From: Diplonema japonicum
Lineage: Eukaryota; Euglenozoa; Diplonemea; Diplonemida; Diplonemidae
DNA: 64,000 bases
Reading direction: 5' to 3'
NCBI GenBank assembly: GCA_964019335.1
Contig: OZ025747.1
Span: 62,001 to 126,000, forward strand
Both the position numbers and the translations under genes were made by a program. How positions within the stretch are numbered: the stretch's first letter is position 1; every line of letters starts with the position of its first letter. The notes under the pieces were generated by a model, which was given only the letters and a program-made list of their open reading frames with translations, had not been told where the DNA came from and searched no databases. Positions 53,459 to 62,997 of the stretch are shown here, piece after piece.

Positions 53459-53574
53459 TTTTTTTTTTTCAAATTGTACCCCCTCTTCTTTTTTTTTTTT
53501 TTTTTTTTTTTTTCCCCTCTGCAAAAAAATTTTTTTTCTGGAGAAAGGAGGGGAAAAAAAAAAAAAAAAAAAAA

Positions 53575-54519
53575 ATGCCGACGCTGACTCAAAAAACCTG
53601 CCGTTATGATGAAAAGGATATTGTAGTGGATGTTGGGGTCGTTGAGGGTGATGATGTGTTCGAAGTCGCCTCTGAGGAGGAGATCATAATGGTAGTCCCT
53701 GGGAACCCGGGTCTGGCGTCGTTTTACCTAAAATTTGCAAGATATCTGATCAAAGAGTTGGAGAAGAACGAGGTGAGCAGGAGGGTGGTGTGCCTCGGCT
53801 TTGCAGGACACGCAAGCGGGAGAGCACACAACAACACCGTGTTCGGAGCTTCGCAACAAATCGGCTTTGTAAAAGCATTGGCCGACAAAATTCTGGAAAA
53901 AAACCCGAAGGCGAAACTGCACCTTGTAGGCCATTCTGTAGGGGCGTATGTCTCTGTTCATGTCGCAGCAAAGATCCCTCAGGAAAATGTAAGAACTGTT
54001 ACAGGGCTTTTCCCGACGGTCGAACACATTGCCAAGGGAGACAATGCTGTGACCCGTCCTTTGTTTCTCCCGGGTTTGCGGCACTTTGCCGCCTCTCTAG
54101 CTTCTGTTGTCGGATACCTTCCTATCGCTTTGCGTAAGAAAATAGGCGGGTTTTTCGCAACAACCACCGAGCCAGAGCATCTTGAGGTGGTGGCTTCCAT
54201 GACTGACTACAACCTCGTCAATAATATTCTCTACATGGCATCTACTGAGATGCATGAAATCCAGGATATCTGCCACACCACTCTTTCCACAATTGCGGCG
54301 AAATGCTCGTTTTACTACGGGGTCAGTGATGGGTGGGTTCCGCAGAGCCTGATCCCCGACATGAGAAAGCATTTGGAGAGCCACACAGGGTCGCCGCCGT
54401 CGTCGTGTGTCAAGGAACCCCTTCCGCGTGTCATAATAGATGGGACAACCGCCCCTCACGCCTTTGTGCTCACGCACAGCGAGGAGGTTGCGAAGGAAAT
54501 CTCGCCCATTTTCTTGTGA
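53575..54519 (+). CDS. Lipid-droplet-associated hydrolase (LDAH-like)
   Basis: 314 aa from the ATG behind a 22-bp A-run. Early VPGNPGLASFYLKFARYLIKEL (residues about 40-61; quoted in part), then GFAGHASGR, the nucleophile elbow GHSVGAYVS with Ser121, GLFPTVEHIAKGDNA and a late His region (TAPHAFVLTHSEEV) match the LDAH/C2orf43 family of alpha/beta hydrolases. Members associate with lipid droplets and are proposed sterol-ester or lipid hydrolases; activity in animals is debated. The catalytic triad can plausibly be completed by D and H late in the sequence. Confidence 0.85.
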   Translation: MPTLTQKTCRYDEKDIVVDVGVVEGDDVFEVASEEEIIMVVPGNPGLASFYLKFARYLIKELEKNEVSRRVVCLGFAGHASGRAHNNTVFGASQQIGFVKALADKILEKNPKAKLHLVGHSVGAYVSVHVAAKIPQENVRTVTGLFPTVEHIAKGDNAVTRPLFLPGLRHFAASLASVVGYLPIALRKKIGGFFATTTEPEHLEVVASMTDYNLVNNILYMASTEMHEIQDICHTTLSTIAAKCSFYYGVSDGWVPQSLIPDMRKHLESHTGSPPSSCVKEPLPRVIIDGTTAPHAFVLTHSEEVAKEISPIFL

Positions 54520-54573
54520 GTCTTTTTTTTTTTCTTTTTTTTTTTTTCTTTTTTTCGGGGCAAAAATTTGAAG

Positions 54574-54604
<31 letters not shown>

Positions 54605-54623
54605 GGGAGGGAAAAAAAAAAAA

Positions 54624-55119
54624 ATGACAACGCTCGCCAAGCCGATTGAGAGTCAGGACGACAAGTGGCTGATGCAGAGGAAGATGGAGACCGAACAAAC
54701 ACAACAGACCGACGCCAAATTGAAACAGAAAGCGACGAAAAAGGAAAAGGAAATGCTCATCGACAGGTTGTACGGGAAGGTCTACAAAGAACAGCAAGTC
54801 ATGAGCCCCAGACGTCAAAAATCCACCGAGGAGGTCCTCCGTGGAGGCTGGAGAAGCTTCGGCCCAGAATCAACCGTAAACGAGCACAGACTCCTATCAC
54901 CACGCAACAAAACCGTGTCCAAAAAAAAACTCGGGATATCAGATAGGCTACACAACAACAAAACCAAGGCTCGCAACAGGGAGTGGATCATGGACGAACA
55001 GGAGAAGCACCAGCATCTACTGTACCCAGGCCACCCCGACTGCAAACAGGTTAGATTCGACACACTGCAAATATTAACAGGAGGCCAACCACAACCGGTA
55101 TATATAAATATGACAACAC

Positions 55120-55151
<32 letters not shown>

Positions 55152-55748
55152 GCAGCCGCGATTCTCCAAACAACGTCGATCCACGAAAGCAAGGAAAGGA
55201 AAAAATCAAGAAGCAGGAGCAGGAGCGTGAGGTCGAGCAGGTCTGTGCAGTCAGGGTGCGAGATGAAATCGTTGGATTTCAGCGCATTGAACAGAGAGGA
55301 AGACGACGATGACGGGAGCATGAGCGTGAGCATTCAGCTGCATGAGGAAATTTCTACAGCGAGGTCTTCTACCAAAGTGAGACCCCCTGATGTTCCTTCT
55401 GACTATGAGACAGCATCAGAAGACGTCGGGCCTGAGGAGAAGAGCTCTTCTCGAGGATCTAGAAGGTCGTCTTGTTCATCTACCGACACCGAGGATGAGC
55501 TCTCCCCTCGGTACAAATCGTACTTTAGCTCAATGACCTCGCAGACATCCCACTCTGCTGACCACACAACCGAGTACGACAAGACGGAGACGGAAACAGA
55601 GACGAGTTCTGAAGCACCCACCGCGGCTACCTCCGAGGTCAGCAAACAGTTCTTCGAGTGTTCCGCCACGCTTCTCACAACTGAGCACATCGACATGAAC
55701 ACCACCCAGGCTTCGCTGTCCTACATGGAGGATAGTGGTTATGATTAA
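54624..55748 (+). CDS. Charged hypothetical protein with RLY motif
   Basis: Probably two exons, 54624-55097 and 55149-55748, giving 357 aa; the 51-bp intron starts GTATAT and ends AAAG. It keeps frame, and reading through would insert a poly-Lys run. The N-terminus contains ADDRLYGKVYKE-like sequence (MLIDRLYGKVYKEQQ at about 51-65), similar to the repeats of the protein at 58870. Further on, RTRSRS-like stretches and acidic Ser/Thr-rich tails (DKTETETETSSEAPT) look disordered. Similar RLY-containing proteins occur in kinetoplastids, to my recollection, but function is unknown. Confidence 0.65.
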
Positions 55749-57186
55749 AAAAAAAATTTTTTTTTTGTTGTGCGAAAAAAAAAAATGAAAGAAAAGAGGG
55801 GAAGGGGGGGGTGAGGGTTTTAGCACATTTTTTTTTGCTCTCTTTGATCTGATTTTTTTTTCCCCCTTACCCTTCTCCTTTTTTTTTTTTAATACTCTTA
55901 TGGGCGAAGTGATGATGATACAAAAAAGTTCTCACGGGGTCTTTTTTTTTTCTTTTTTTTTTTTCTTTTTTTTTCTTAGGGAGTGTGCTACGGTAGTTTG
56001 AAAAAAGATTTTTATTATTTTTTTCCCCCCCTTTTTTTTATGTTTGTTATTGTCGGTATCAAAAAAAAAAAAAAAAAAAAAAAAAATGTTGGGCCAGCGT
56101 TTTATGCGTTACAAAATAATCTCTTTATTAAGTAAAAAGTTTTGTAACCCCCGTTGCTAACACGGACATTTTTTTTTCCTCTTTCTTTACACGTTTTGCA
56201 CAACACCCTTCTTCAAAAATACCTTTCACAATTTAAAAAAAAAAAAAAGAAGGGCTTTCCGTTCTGTTTTATGCTATTATTGTCCCCACCCACCACCCAC
56301 ACTTTGTCTTGAAAGTGCCACCAACAAGATCAGCACATAACAGATTCATAGCTAATGCAACAATGCAAATGGCAACTTTAACCATAACCATAACCATAAC
56401 CAAGCCAAACCGTTGAGGTTTGGTGGTGTGTTCTTGTGAGCGGTAATTGCCTCTCATCCCCCCCCCCCCCCCCCCATTGCCTCCCCAACCCTTTTCCCCT
56501 CTCTTTTTTGTTTACCCCCTCCCCCATTGCCTCTCATCCCCCCCCTTTTTTTCTTTCTGTTTCCTAAATACCAAGTTACTTGCAACGTCATTGAGAGAAA
56601 GAAGAGAAGGAAAGAGGAAAATAAAATAAAATAAAATAAAATAAAAAAAAATCCCACGCCTTTCAAATCGCAATGCTTGAGTTGCTGGGTATAAAGAGTG
56701 GTATAAAAAAAACTTTTTTTCAAGAAGGGGGGATGCCCAACCCTTCCCTGGGTTAATCACGTGTTTAAAAAAAAAAAAAAAGATCGATAGAGAGACAAAA
56801 AAAAAAAAAAAAAAGTAAGTGACAAGTCAAGAAAGTCTCTCGCTGTTTGCGACACCTAGCCCACTTATCTTCTTTGTGAAAAAAAAAAAGTTCTCTTATG
56901 CTTTAGTTTTTTTTTTTTTCCCCTTCGTGCCTCCCTCCCAGCTGGTTCCCCCTTTTTTGGGCAGCAAGACCTTTGCCGGGTCTAGGTGAGTTACGACACC
57001 TCCCCTTAAGCGAGTCATTTCAGAGAGGTGGTGCCGCACAGGTGAACAGCTCGTTCCAAAGTGTCGTCAGTCGTCAGACTACAAACCCCCCACTTGGAGC
57101 CGACTGTGGTGGGGCGTACTGAACGCTGTTTGATTTGTGTCACCTTGACGTTAAAAAAAATCGAGTTTTTTTCTTCTTCTATACAA

Positions 57187-57235
<49 letters not shown>

Positions 57236-57704
57236 TTGTGCCATGCGTCCCTTTTCAACCCGTCTTTTTTTTTTTTTTTTTTTTTTTTTAGCAAAAAGAA
57301 GACATACATAAAAAATCAAAAAGAAAGCAAAGGAAGCAAAGTCTCCCTTTTGCCCTCCCCCTCCCCCTCCTCATTTCAAGAGAAAAAAAAAATACAAGTT
57401 CTCTTGCATTTATTATTTCCGGGGTAATGGAAGGTGGCCACAACACCGTGTGCTGTTTTTTTTTTTTTTTTTTTTTTTTTTGAGGTGAACTTTGCTCACC
57501 CTTCCACCCCGCCTTAAAAAAATTCAAAAGAATAAAGAGAAATGAGTTTGATTCTTCAGCAGCGGGAATTCTTCTGAGACCAAGAAGAGGGAAGTATAAC
57601 AAATCGAAACGGCCACCCTCTGAATATGTTGGTACTTGTTATGTGTGCTTGTGGGGTTTGGGTAGTTACTAGCACTGCCCCCCCCCCCCCCACCTACGTA
57701 GTGC

Positions 57705-57740
<36 letters not shown>

Positions 57741-57965
57741 ATGCGTGGAATTTTACAACTTTTTTTTTAGAAAAAAAAGTGAAAAACAAGAAACCACGTA
57801 GAAAAAAAAAAAAAAAAGGAAGAAGCAAGAGAGGGGAAAAATAAAAAGAATGAGAAAACACCCCTTTACTCCCCAATTACGTGGTGAGTGCTTTACTTTT
57901 CTTCACGTAACAAAAAAAAAAAAGCAAAAATATCCTTTCCTCCTGACATCGATTAGGAAACAGAG

Positions 57966-58001
<36 letters not shown>

Positions 58002-58869
58002 GATGCGGCGAAAAAAAAGGAGAGAAAATAGGGAAAAGGGGAAAAAAAAAAGAAAAAGGAGATGACAACAAAACAAAAAAAAAAAGAAAGAAAGAAGAGA
58101 ATAAAAAAAAAGAAAACATTGTTTACAATACACCTAAAATGCCACCACCCCCACTCGGCCAGGCAAGGCTGGAGCACTGGTTTCTTTCTTTTTTTTTCCC
58201 CTCCCCTTTTTCTTTTCTTCCCCCTCCCTCTCCCTTTTTTTTAAAGAAAAGGGGTGTCACGAAAGATTCCCCCACCGTCATCTCTGTCTTTTTATTTGCT
58301 TTTTCTTTTTTTTTTTTGTTTCCCCTATGTTTAACCCTTATGCTACCGGGGGGGGATTTATTTTTGGATTCTTCCGATTTTACCAGGCATGGACGAACAG
58401 GGAAAGGTGCCAAAGTTATTTTTTTTTTTTTTTTGATTCGAGGTACGCATTTGAAAGATATTTTGAAGTCCGTGTTCAACATTGATGCTATGATAGTTTC
58501 AAGGTCTCTTTAGGTGCAAACACCGAAGTATCTTCACGAAACAATTTTGTGCTATCGTCCTATTTAGTTAGCGCATTTAACGCACATTTTCAAAATCTTT
58601 TCATTTCATTTTTTTTAAAAATTTTTTTTCTTTAGAAGCAGTTGGTAGCATAAGGGCTTTTACAAGAAAAAAATCCCCTGTAGCACCCTTTCACTCTCCC
58701 CCATTCTTACCCCCCCTCTCCCCCCCCCCCCTCTCCCTTCAGTATGTCGAATAAAGTATCTCCCAAACCCTCATCCAATTCCCCCGTTTCTTTTTTTTTT
58801 TTTTTTTTTTCCCATTCTTTTTTCTCTTTTTTCACATTTGTTGGAAGAAAAAAAAAAAAAAAAAGGGCA
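55749..58869. other. 3.1-kb region without a supported gene
   Basis: Homopolymer-dominated. Contains four TAACCA units at 56381-56404, a direct repeat ATTGCCTCTCATCCCCCC at 56447 and 56526, the short repeat ACCTCCCCTTAAGCGAGTCA at about 56998, and the second family-1 MITE at 58331-58657. An ATG at 58744 opens a frame into the next gene through poly-Phe and is not used. Confidence 0.5.
58331..58657. mobile_element. TTAA-type MITE, family 1 (copy B)
   Basis: Left end TTAACCCTTATGCTACCGGG and right end GGTAGCATAAGGG are inverted. The left 60 bp (including TTTTTGGATTCTTCCGATTT, ACCAGG) match the right end of the copy at 14982-15242 in inverse orientation. The right TTAA is not preserved. No coding capacity. 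Confidence 0.65.
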
Positions 58870-59544
58870 ATGCAAAATGCAGCGTCAACAGGAAACAGCA
58901 GCGCGCTCCCCCGGATCACCGGAGCGAAGAAGCTTACAGACGATGATTTAAAACACAGCTTGCAGAGGTTGTATGAGCAGCCTTGCGCGAAGCGGAAAGC
59001 CAAGCTGAGCCAGGACAAGACAGAGATAGAGGACAACATCAAGCGCAACGTGTGCAGGCGGCAACCGAAGGAGCAGTCCGAAAAAGACAAAAACGCATGC
59101 AAAAGGCTCTACGAGCAGCCGATGAAGGCGCAGAAAAACCTTATGGAACACCTCGAGAAAAAACACATCAATGCACTGGAACAGGGCCACCCTCCCAAGG
59201 TGCGGCTCACCAACGACCAGTCTGAAGAGGCCATTCACCGGCTCTATTCTCAATCTGTTGACCACAAGAAAAGCGTGCGCGACGCAACCGAGAAGAAAAT
59301 CTACGGAGAGGCCCCTGCCGCCAGGAAGCTAGACAAGGAAACCCTAAAGGAAAACATTGACAAACTGTACAGCAAGGCCGTCGACTCCAAAAACGAAAAA
59401 CGAGACGCTCTCAAGCAGAAGTACGGGTGGCGGGGCAACTGCAGCTCAAAGACAATTAGCAAGGTATGATTCAATGGGAGGTGGGTATCACCCCCTTTAT
59501 AGGAGAAGGTAACTGAACTCGTGACCCGTCTTGGCGGGAAGTAA
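58870..59544 (+). CDS. Protein with four RLYxQ repeats
   Basis: Exons 58870-59463 and 59503-59544 give 211 aa. The 39-bp intron starts GTATGA and ends TATAG; the second exon adds EKVTELVTRLGGK. Four repeats of 40-55 residues have cores HSLQRLYEQ, ACKRLYEQ, AIHRLYSQ and NIDKLYSK, each preceded by LTDDDLK/LTNDQSE/LDKETLK-like stretches and followed by basic helical segments. Start at the ATG after the A-run; an upstream in-frame ATG would add poly-Phe. The architecture is helical and elongated; I suspect a cytoskeletal or flagellar protein, without proof. Confidence 0.75.
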
Positions 59545-59708
59545 AGAAAAAAAAAATTAAATAAAGTAAATAGTACTGTTTTTGAAACGAAGGAGGAAAT
59601 CGGGAGGAGGAGGAGGGGTCGTATTTACATACACACGGAAAAAAAAAATAGTAATCGGGGGGGTTTTTTTTTTCATCCCCCCTCCTTGCTTTTTTTTTTA
59701 ACAACGGG

Positions 59709-59744
<36 letters not shown>

Positions 59745-59813
59745 ACACAATACACCCCCCCCCTCAGCCATATTTCCTGAATAAGGGAAAAAAGAGAGAG
59801 AGAGAAAAAAAAA

Positions 59814-59984
59814 ATGGTGGCAGAGGAGGTGCAATACCCCCCAATAGGGGCGGTTACCTATCCTGCTGTGACCCCTGGGCTGACGGTCACGGACTTTCTT
59901 GATACAAGCAAACCGCTGGTGAAGAGTAAGAGGGACCCTACAAGGGCATTGGGCCCGAGGTATACATAACCTACAACAACAAGG

Positions 59985-60015
<31 letters not shown>

Positions 60016-60590
60016 TTTGTCGATGAAACTGAGCAGGAAAGACGGAGAATTGCCAGGACGCAGAAGAAGGTGATAAATGCAGTCCAAACATCGAAAATCA
60101 ACGGACAGAGGGTGAACGAGAGAAGGTACCTCAAAGCTCAGTACGAGTTTGAGCGAGAGAAGAAGCTCGCTGAGAAGTCTATCTACCACAAGGAGAAAAC
60201 ACACGAGTGGCAATTACGCCTTCAAAACAGTCCTTTTTTAGTCGACTTGGCTGGCGATGCTGAACGTGTTGAAGAGGAAATGGTACCGAGAAAAAAAAAA
60301 AAAAAAAAAAAAAAAAAACACAGTACGTTAAAGAAATGGAGGAGAAGCGGCGCCAACGACGGGCCGACCTCAAGAAGAAGAAAATCAAGAACGAGATCAT
60401 CATCAAGGCACTCTCGGAGGTGCCTGTCCTCGAACACGCTAGGAAGCAAAAGAAGCAGCTTCTCGAACAAGAAAAGAGAGAGCGGGCACTCAAAGACATC
60501 CAACGGGTAGAAGCTGTGCAAGAACGTAAGGCAAAAGAAAATGAAGAGCGCAGCCAATTAAACACAATGCCTGCCGTGGACAGCAGGTGA
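59814..60590 (+). CDS. Charged helical protein, three exons
   Basis: Exons 59814-59959, 60015-60282 and 60324-60590 give 226 aa. Introns of 55 and 41 bp start GTATAC and GTACCG and end AAAG and CACAG; codon AG|A is restored at the first join. The first exon has MVAEEVQYPPIGAVTYPAV and is Pro/Thr-rich; the rest is a long charged helix (EFEREKKLAEKSIYHKE, RRADLKKKKIKNEIII, LEQEKRERALKDIQRVE). This pattern is common among flagellar and basal-body proteins, but no family is recognised. Confidence 0.7.
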
Positions 60591-60882
60591 ATGGGAAAAA
60601 GAAAAGAAAAAAAAAAGAAGGAGGAAAGAGAGAGAGAGAAAAAAAAAATCCTGTCTTCTGACGTGCGATTACTGTTTTCTATATTAAAAAAAAAAAAGAA
60701 TCTTCGGATAGTTGTTATTTTATTTTTTTTTATTTTTTATTTTTTTTTATTTTTAAGAAAAAGAAAACTCAAAAGAAAACCCCCCCCTCCTCTCTTTTTC
60801 ACCCTGTTCTTTTCTTTTTTTTCTTCTTCCAAAAAAAAAAAATCCCCCTTTTTCCACAAGGGAAAAAAAAAAAAAAAAAAAA

Positions 60883-62853
60883 ATGCCACACCCAAACACC
60901 ATAGTAGTAACGGGACTGGAGAATCGGCGTGAGACAGTAGACAAGCTTCTGAAGCACGCGCCGGAAGGAACAAGACTCGTAGTGAACGGTTACAATGAGG
61001 ATTTATCGAATTTGCAAATGGAGAGCATAGAAGACTGTCTGTGCTGCGTTGGCAAAGCACAACACGCGGACCTATGGTCCACGGAACTAACCCTGATCCT
61101 CTGCTGCTCACCTGTTGCAGCCATAAACGACCTAATTGACGGAAACCCGGAGCTGACCAACCGCGACCTTTGCATAGTACATTGCACCTCATCGGAGGAA
61201 GTCTTGAAACACATTTGGTACGGGGGAACAGTGGAAAACACCTACGGGAAGACAATAAAATGTGACGAACCCGATGAAGACGACTGCAGGCTGCTCCCTT
61301 ACCTGCGGCAAGAACAAGCGATCCAGTCACACTTTATCTTTTTTTTCGAACCGTTCGCGCAACACGCCAGCGTCGCCATGAATATCCTGCAAGCCTTAAA
61401 CCCATGCGGGGTCATACTGTGCTCCCGATTCGAAAGCGTTTGGAAAACCAATCTCGCCGACAAAATATCTGCTCAAAACCTGACGCTCCATTCAGGCCCG
61501 CTTCAAACCCTCAGTACTCCTTCAAAATGTATCGCTCTTTCAGAAGATATAATTTCATGGGTGTACACAGCACGGAAGCCATTCTCTGTTGCGGGCGTTT
61601 TCGAATATTTTGAAACGGAAACTTCCGATTTTCTCGGGACGGGGCTCATCTACCACGTGAACGGTACCATATGGCTAGCTCCGAACACAGACCACTCGTA
61701 CACTTTAACTGGTTCAGGCGGGAGGTACGAGGTGGAGAAAAGTTCAAAATGGTTTGCGTGTGCTCCCATTGTAGACTGGTCTGTCAATGAGATAGAAGCC
61801 GCCGGGAATGTAATGCGAGGGGAGTACATGGACCGTAGACAGGAGATTGTATTCATCAGCCCGAAAAAAAACAAAGATAAAATAAAGCGTCTCCTGGACG
61901 CGATTTTAATCAACCCGGACAGCGCTTCTGCCAAACAACCTACCTCGGAAGATCTGAAAAATCTGGAGAAGTGGGACGTTCCCGATTCGTCAGACGAAGA
62001 AAGCGAAGAGACAAGCGAGACATCGTCCGAATCATCCTCCAGTTTCGATGAGGAGCATACTATTCACTTCCCAGAGGGAAAAGGGGTGATCTTGGAGGTC
62101 TCTACTGAACCCGTTCCTTACCCTGTCAAGGTCGACGGGGTGCTGATTTGTCAAACGGCTTGGGAGGATGAGCTCAATTCGAAAAATCTCGGTACATCGA
62201 GTTATGCTTGGTACGAAAGGGGAACACGGTACTGGGGGTCGCTTCCTGTGTCGCTTCGTGGGGTGGAGCTTGACGGGCTTCACTGGTACGATGTTTCTCA
62301 CTCCAGAGATTTTTTCAAAAGATTTTCTCTTCAGGGAGGCCATGCTCTTGATCTTGCTGGTGGGTTGGGTAGGTTCGCGAAAACTGTTTTGGTGGATTTT
62401 TACGACAAGATCACCTTGGTCGAAGGCGCTGCTCACTTGTCTCGCGCTGCGGGTACCATTCTCAAACCCAGCTACCTCCCGTTCAGGAGAGCCCAGACGA
62501 ACATTGAAATCAGAAACTGCCAGCTTCAATCTTACAACCTTCCCCCTTCCTCTTTCGATCTCGTTGCTCTCACGTGGGTTTTGATGTTCCTTACCGACGC
62601 CGATGTTGTCGTGTTACTCTGTAAAATCCACGCGTCGCTTATTGGGAGCGATTCTTCTGTATTCATTAAGGAAAACACTCTTGAAGGAGAGTTTGCGGTG
62701 AACACTAGGAACAGCAGCACCAATAGGTGCGATTCGCACTACGAGGTGCTGTTTGAACACACGGGTTTTACACTCGTCCACAAGGAGAAGCAGAGCATCA
62801 TGCCTGGGAACCTTCATCAACCAACAGCTTTTTTGTTGAGAAGAGCATCTTAA
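60883..62853 (+). CDS. CobW/COG0523-like module fused to NTM1-type N-terminal methyltransferase
   Basis: 656 aa, one exon, start behind a 21-bp A-run. Residues 1-345 resemble a COG0523 (CobW/ZNG1) protein: an early VVTG, the CxCC metal motif as C52-L-C54-C55, and a CobW C-terminal domain from about 226 (WVYTARKPFSVAGVFEYF, then GTIWLA, KWFACAP and DRRQEIVFIS at about 315-325). The P-loop is lost: where GFLGSGKTT is usual, the sequence has GLENRRETV. An acidic Ser-rich linker (about 365-390) leads to a methyltransferase (about 435-655) of the NTM1/METTL11 family, with YWGSLPVSLRGVELDG, AdoMet loop LDLAGGLGRF, TWVLMFLTDAD, FIKEN and SSTNRCDSHYEVLF. Such enzymes methylate protein N-termini with X-P-K/R starts. 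The fusion is discussed in the findings. Confidence 0.85.
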   Translation: MPHPNTIVVTGLENRRETVDKLLKHAPEGTRLVVNGYNEDLSNLQMESIEDCLCCVGKAQHADLWSTELTLILCCSPVAAINDLIDGNPELTNRDLCIVHCTSSEEVLKHIWYGGTVENTYGKTIKCDEPDEDDCRLLPYLRQEQAIQSHFIFFFEPFAQHASVAMNILQALNPCGVILCSRFESVWKTNLADKISAQNLTLHSGPLQTLSTPSKCIALSEDIISWVYTARKPFSVAGVFEYFETETSDFLGTGLIYHVNGTIWLAPNTDHSYTLTGSGGRYEVEKSSKWFACAPIVDWSVNEIEAAGNVMRGEYMDRRQEIVFISPKKNKDKIKRLLDAILINPDSASAKQPTSEDLKNLEKWDVPDSSDEESEETSETSSESSSSFDEEHTIHFPEGKGVILEVSTEPVPYPVKVDGVLICQTAWEDELNSKNLGTSSYAWYERGTRYWGSLPVSLRGVELDGLHWYDVSHSRDFFKRFSLQGGHALDLAGGLGRFAKTVLVDFYDKITLVEGAAHLSRAAGTILKPSYLPFRRAQTNIEIRNCQLQSYNLPPSSFDLVALTWVLMFLTDADVVVLLCKIHASLIGSDSSVFIKENTLEGEFAVNTRNSSTNRCDSHYEVLFEHTGFTLVHKEKQSIMPGNLHQPTAFLLRRAS

Positions 62854-62947
62854 ATCAAAAGGGGAAATCCCGATCTGTTTTTTTTTTTTTTTTTTTACCC
62901 CCCTTTTTTTTTCTCCCTCTAATTTTCTCCAGGCAGGGGCAGAGTGC

Positions 62948-62984
<37 letters not shown>

Positions 62985-62997
62985 AAATTAAAAGAAA

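Noticed and set aside
56381-56404. TAACCA tandem units as possible telomeric repeat
   Set aside because: Only about four units, not TTAGGG-like, interior to a gene array; best viewed as a microsatellite.
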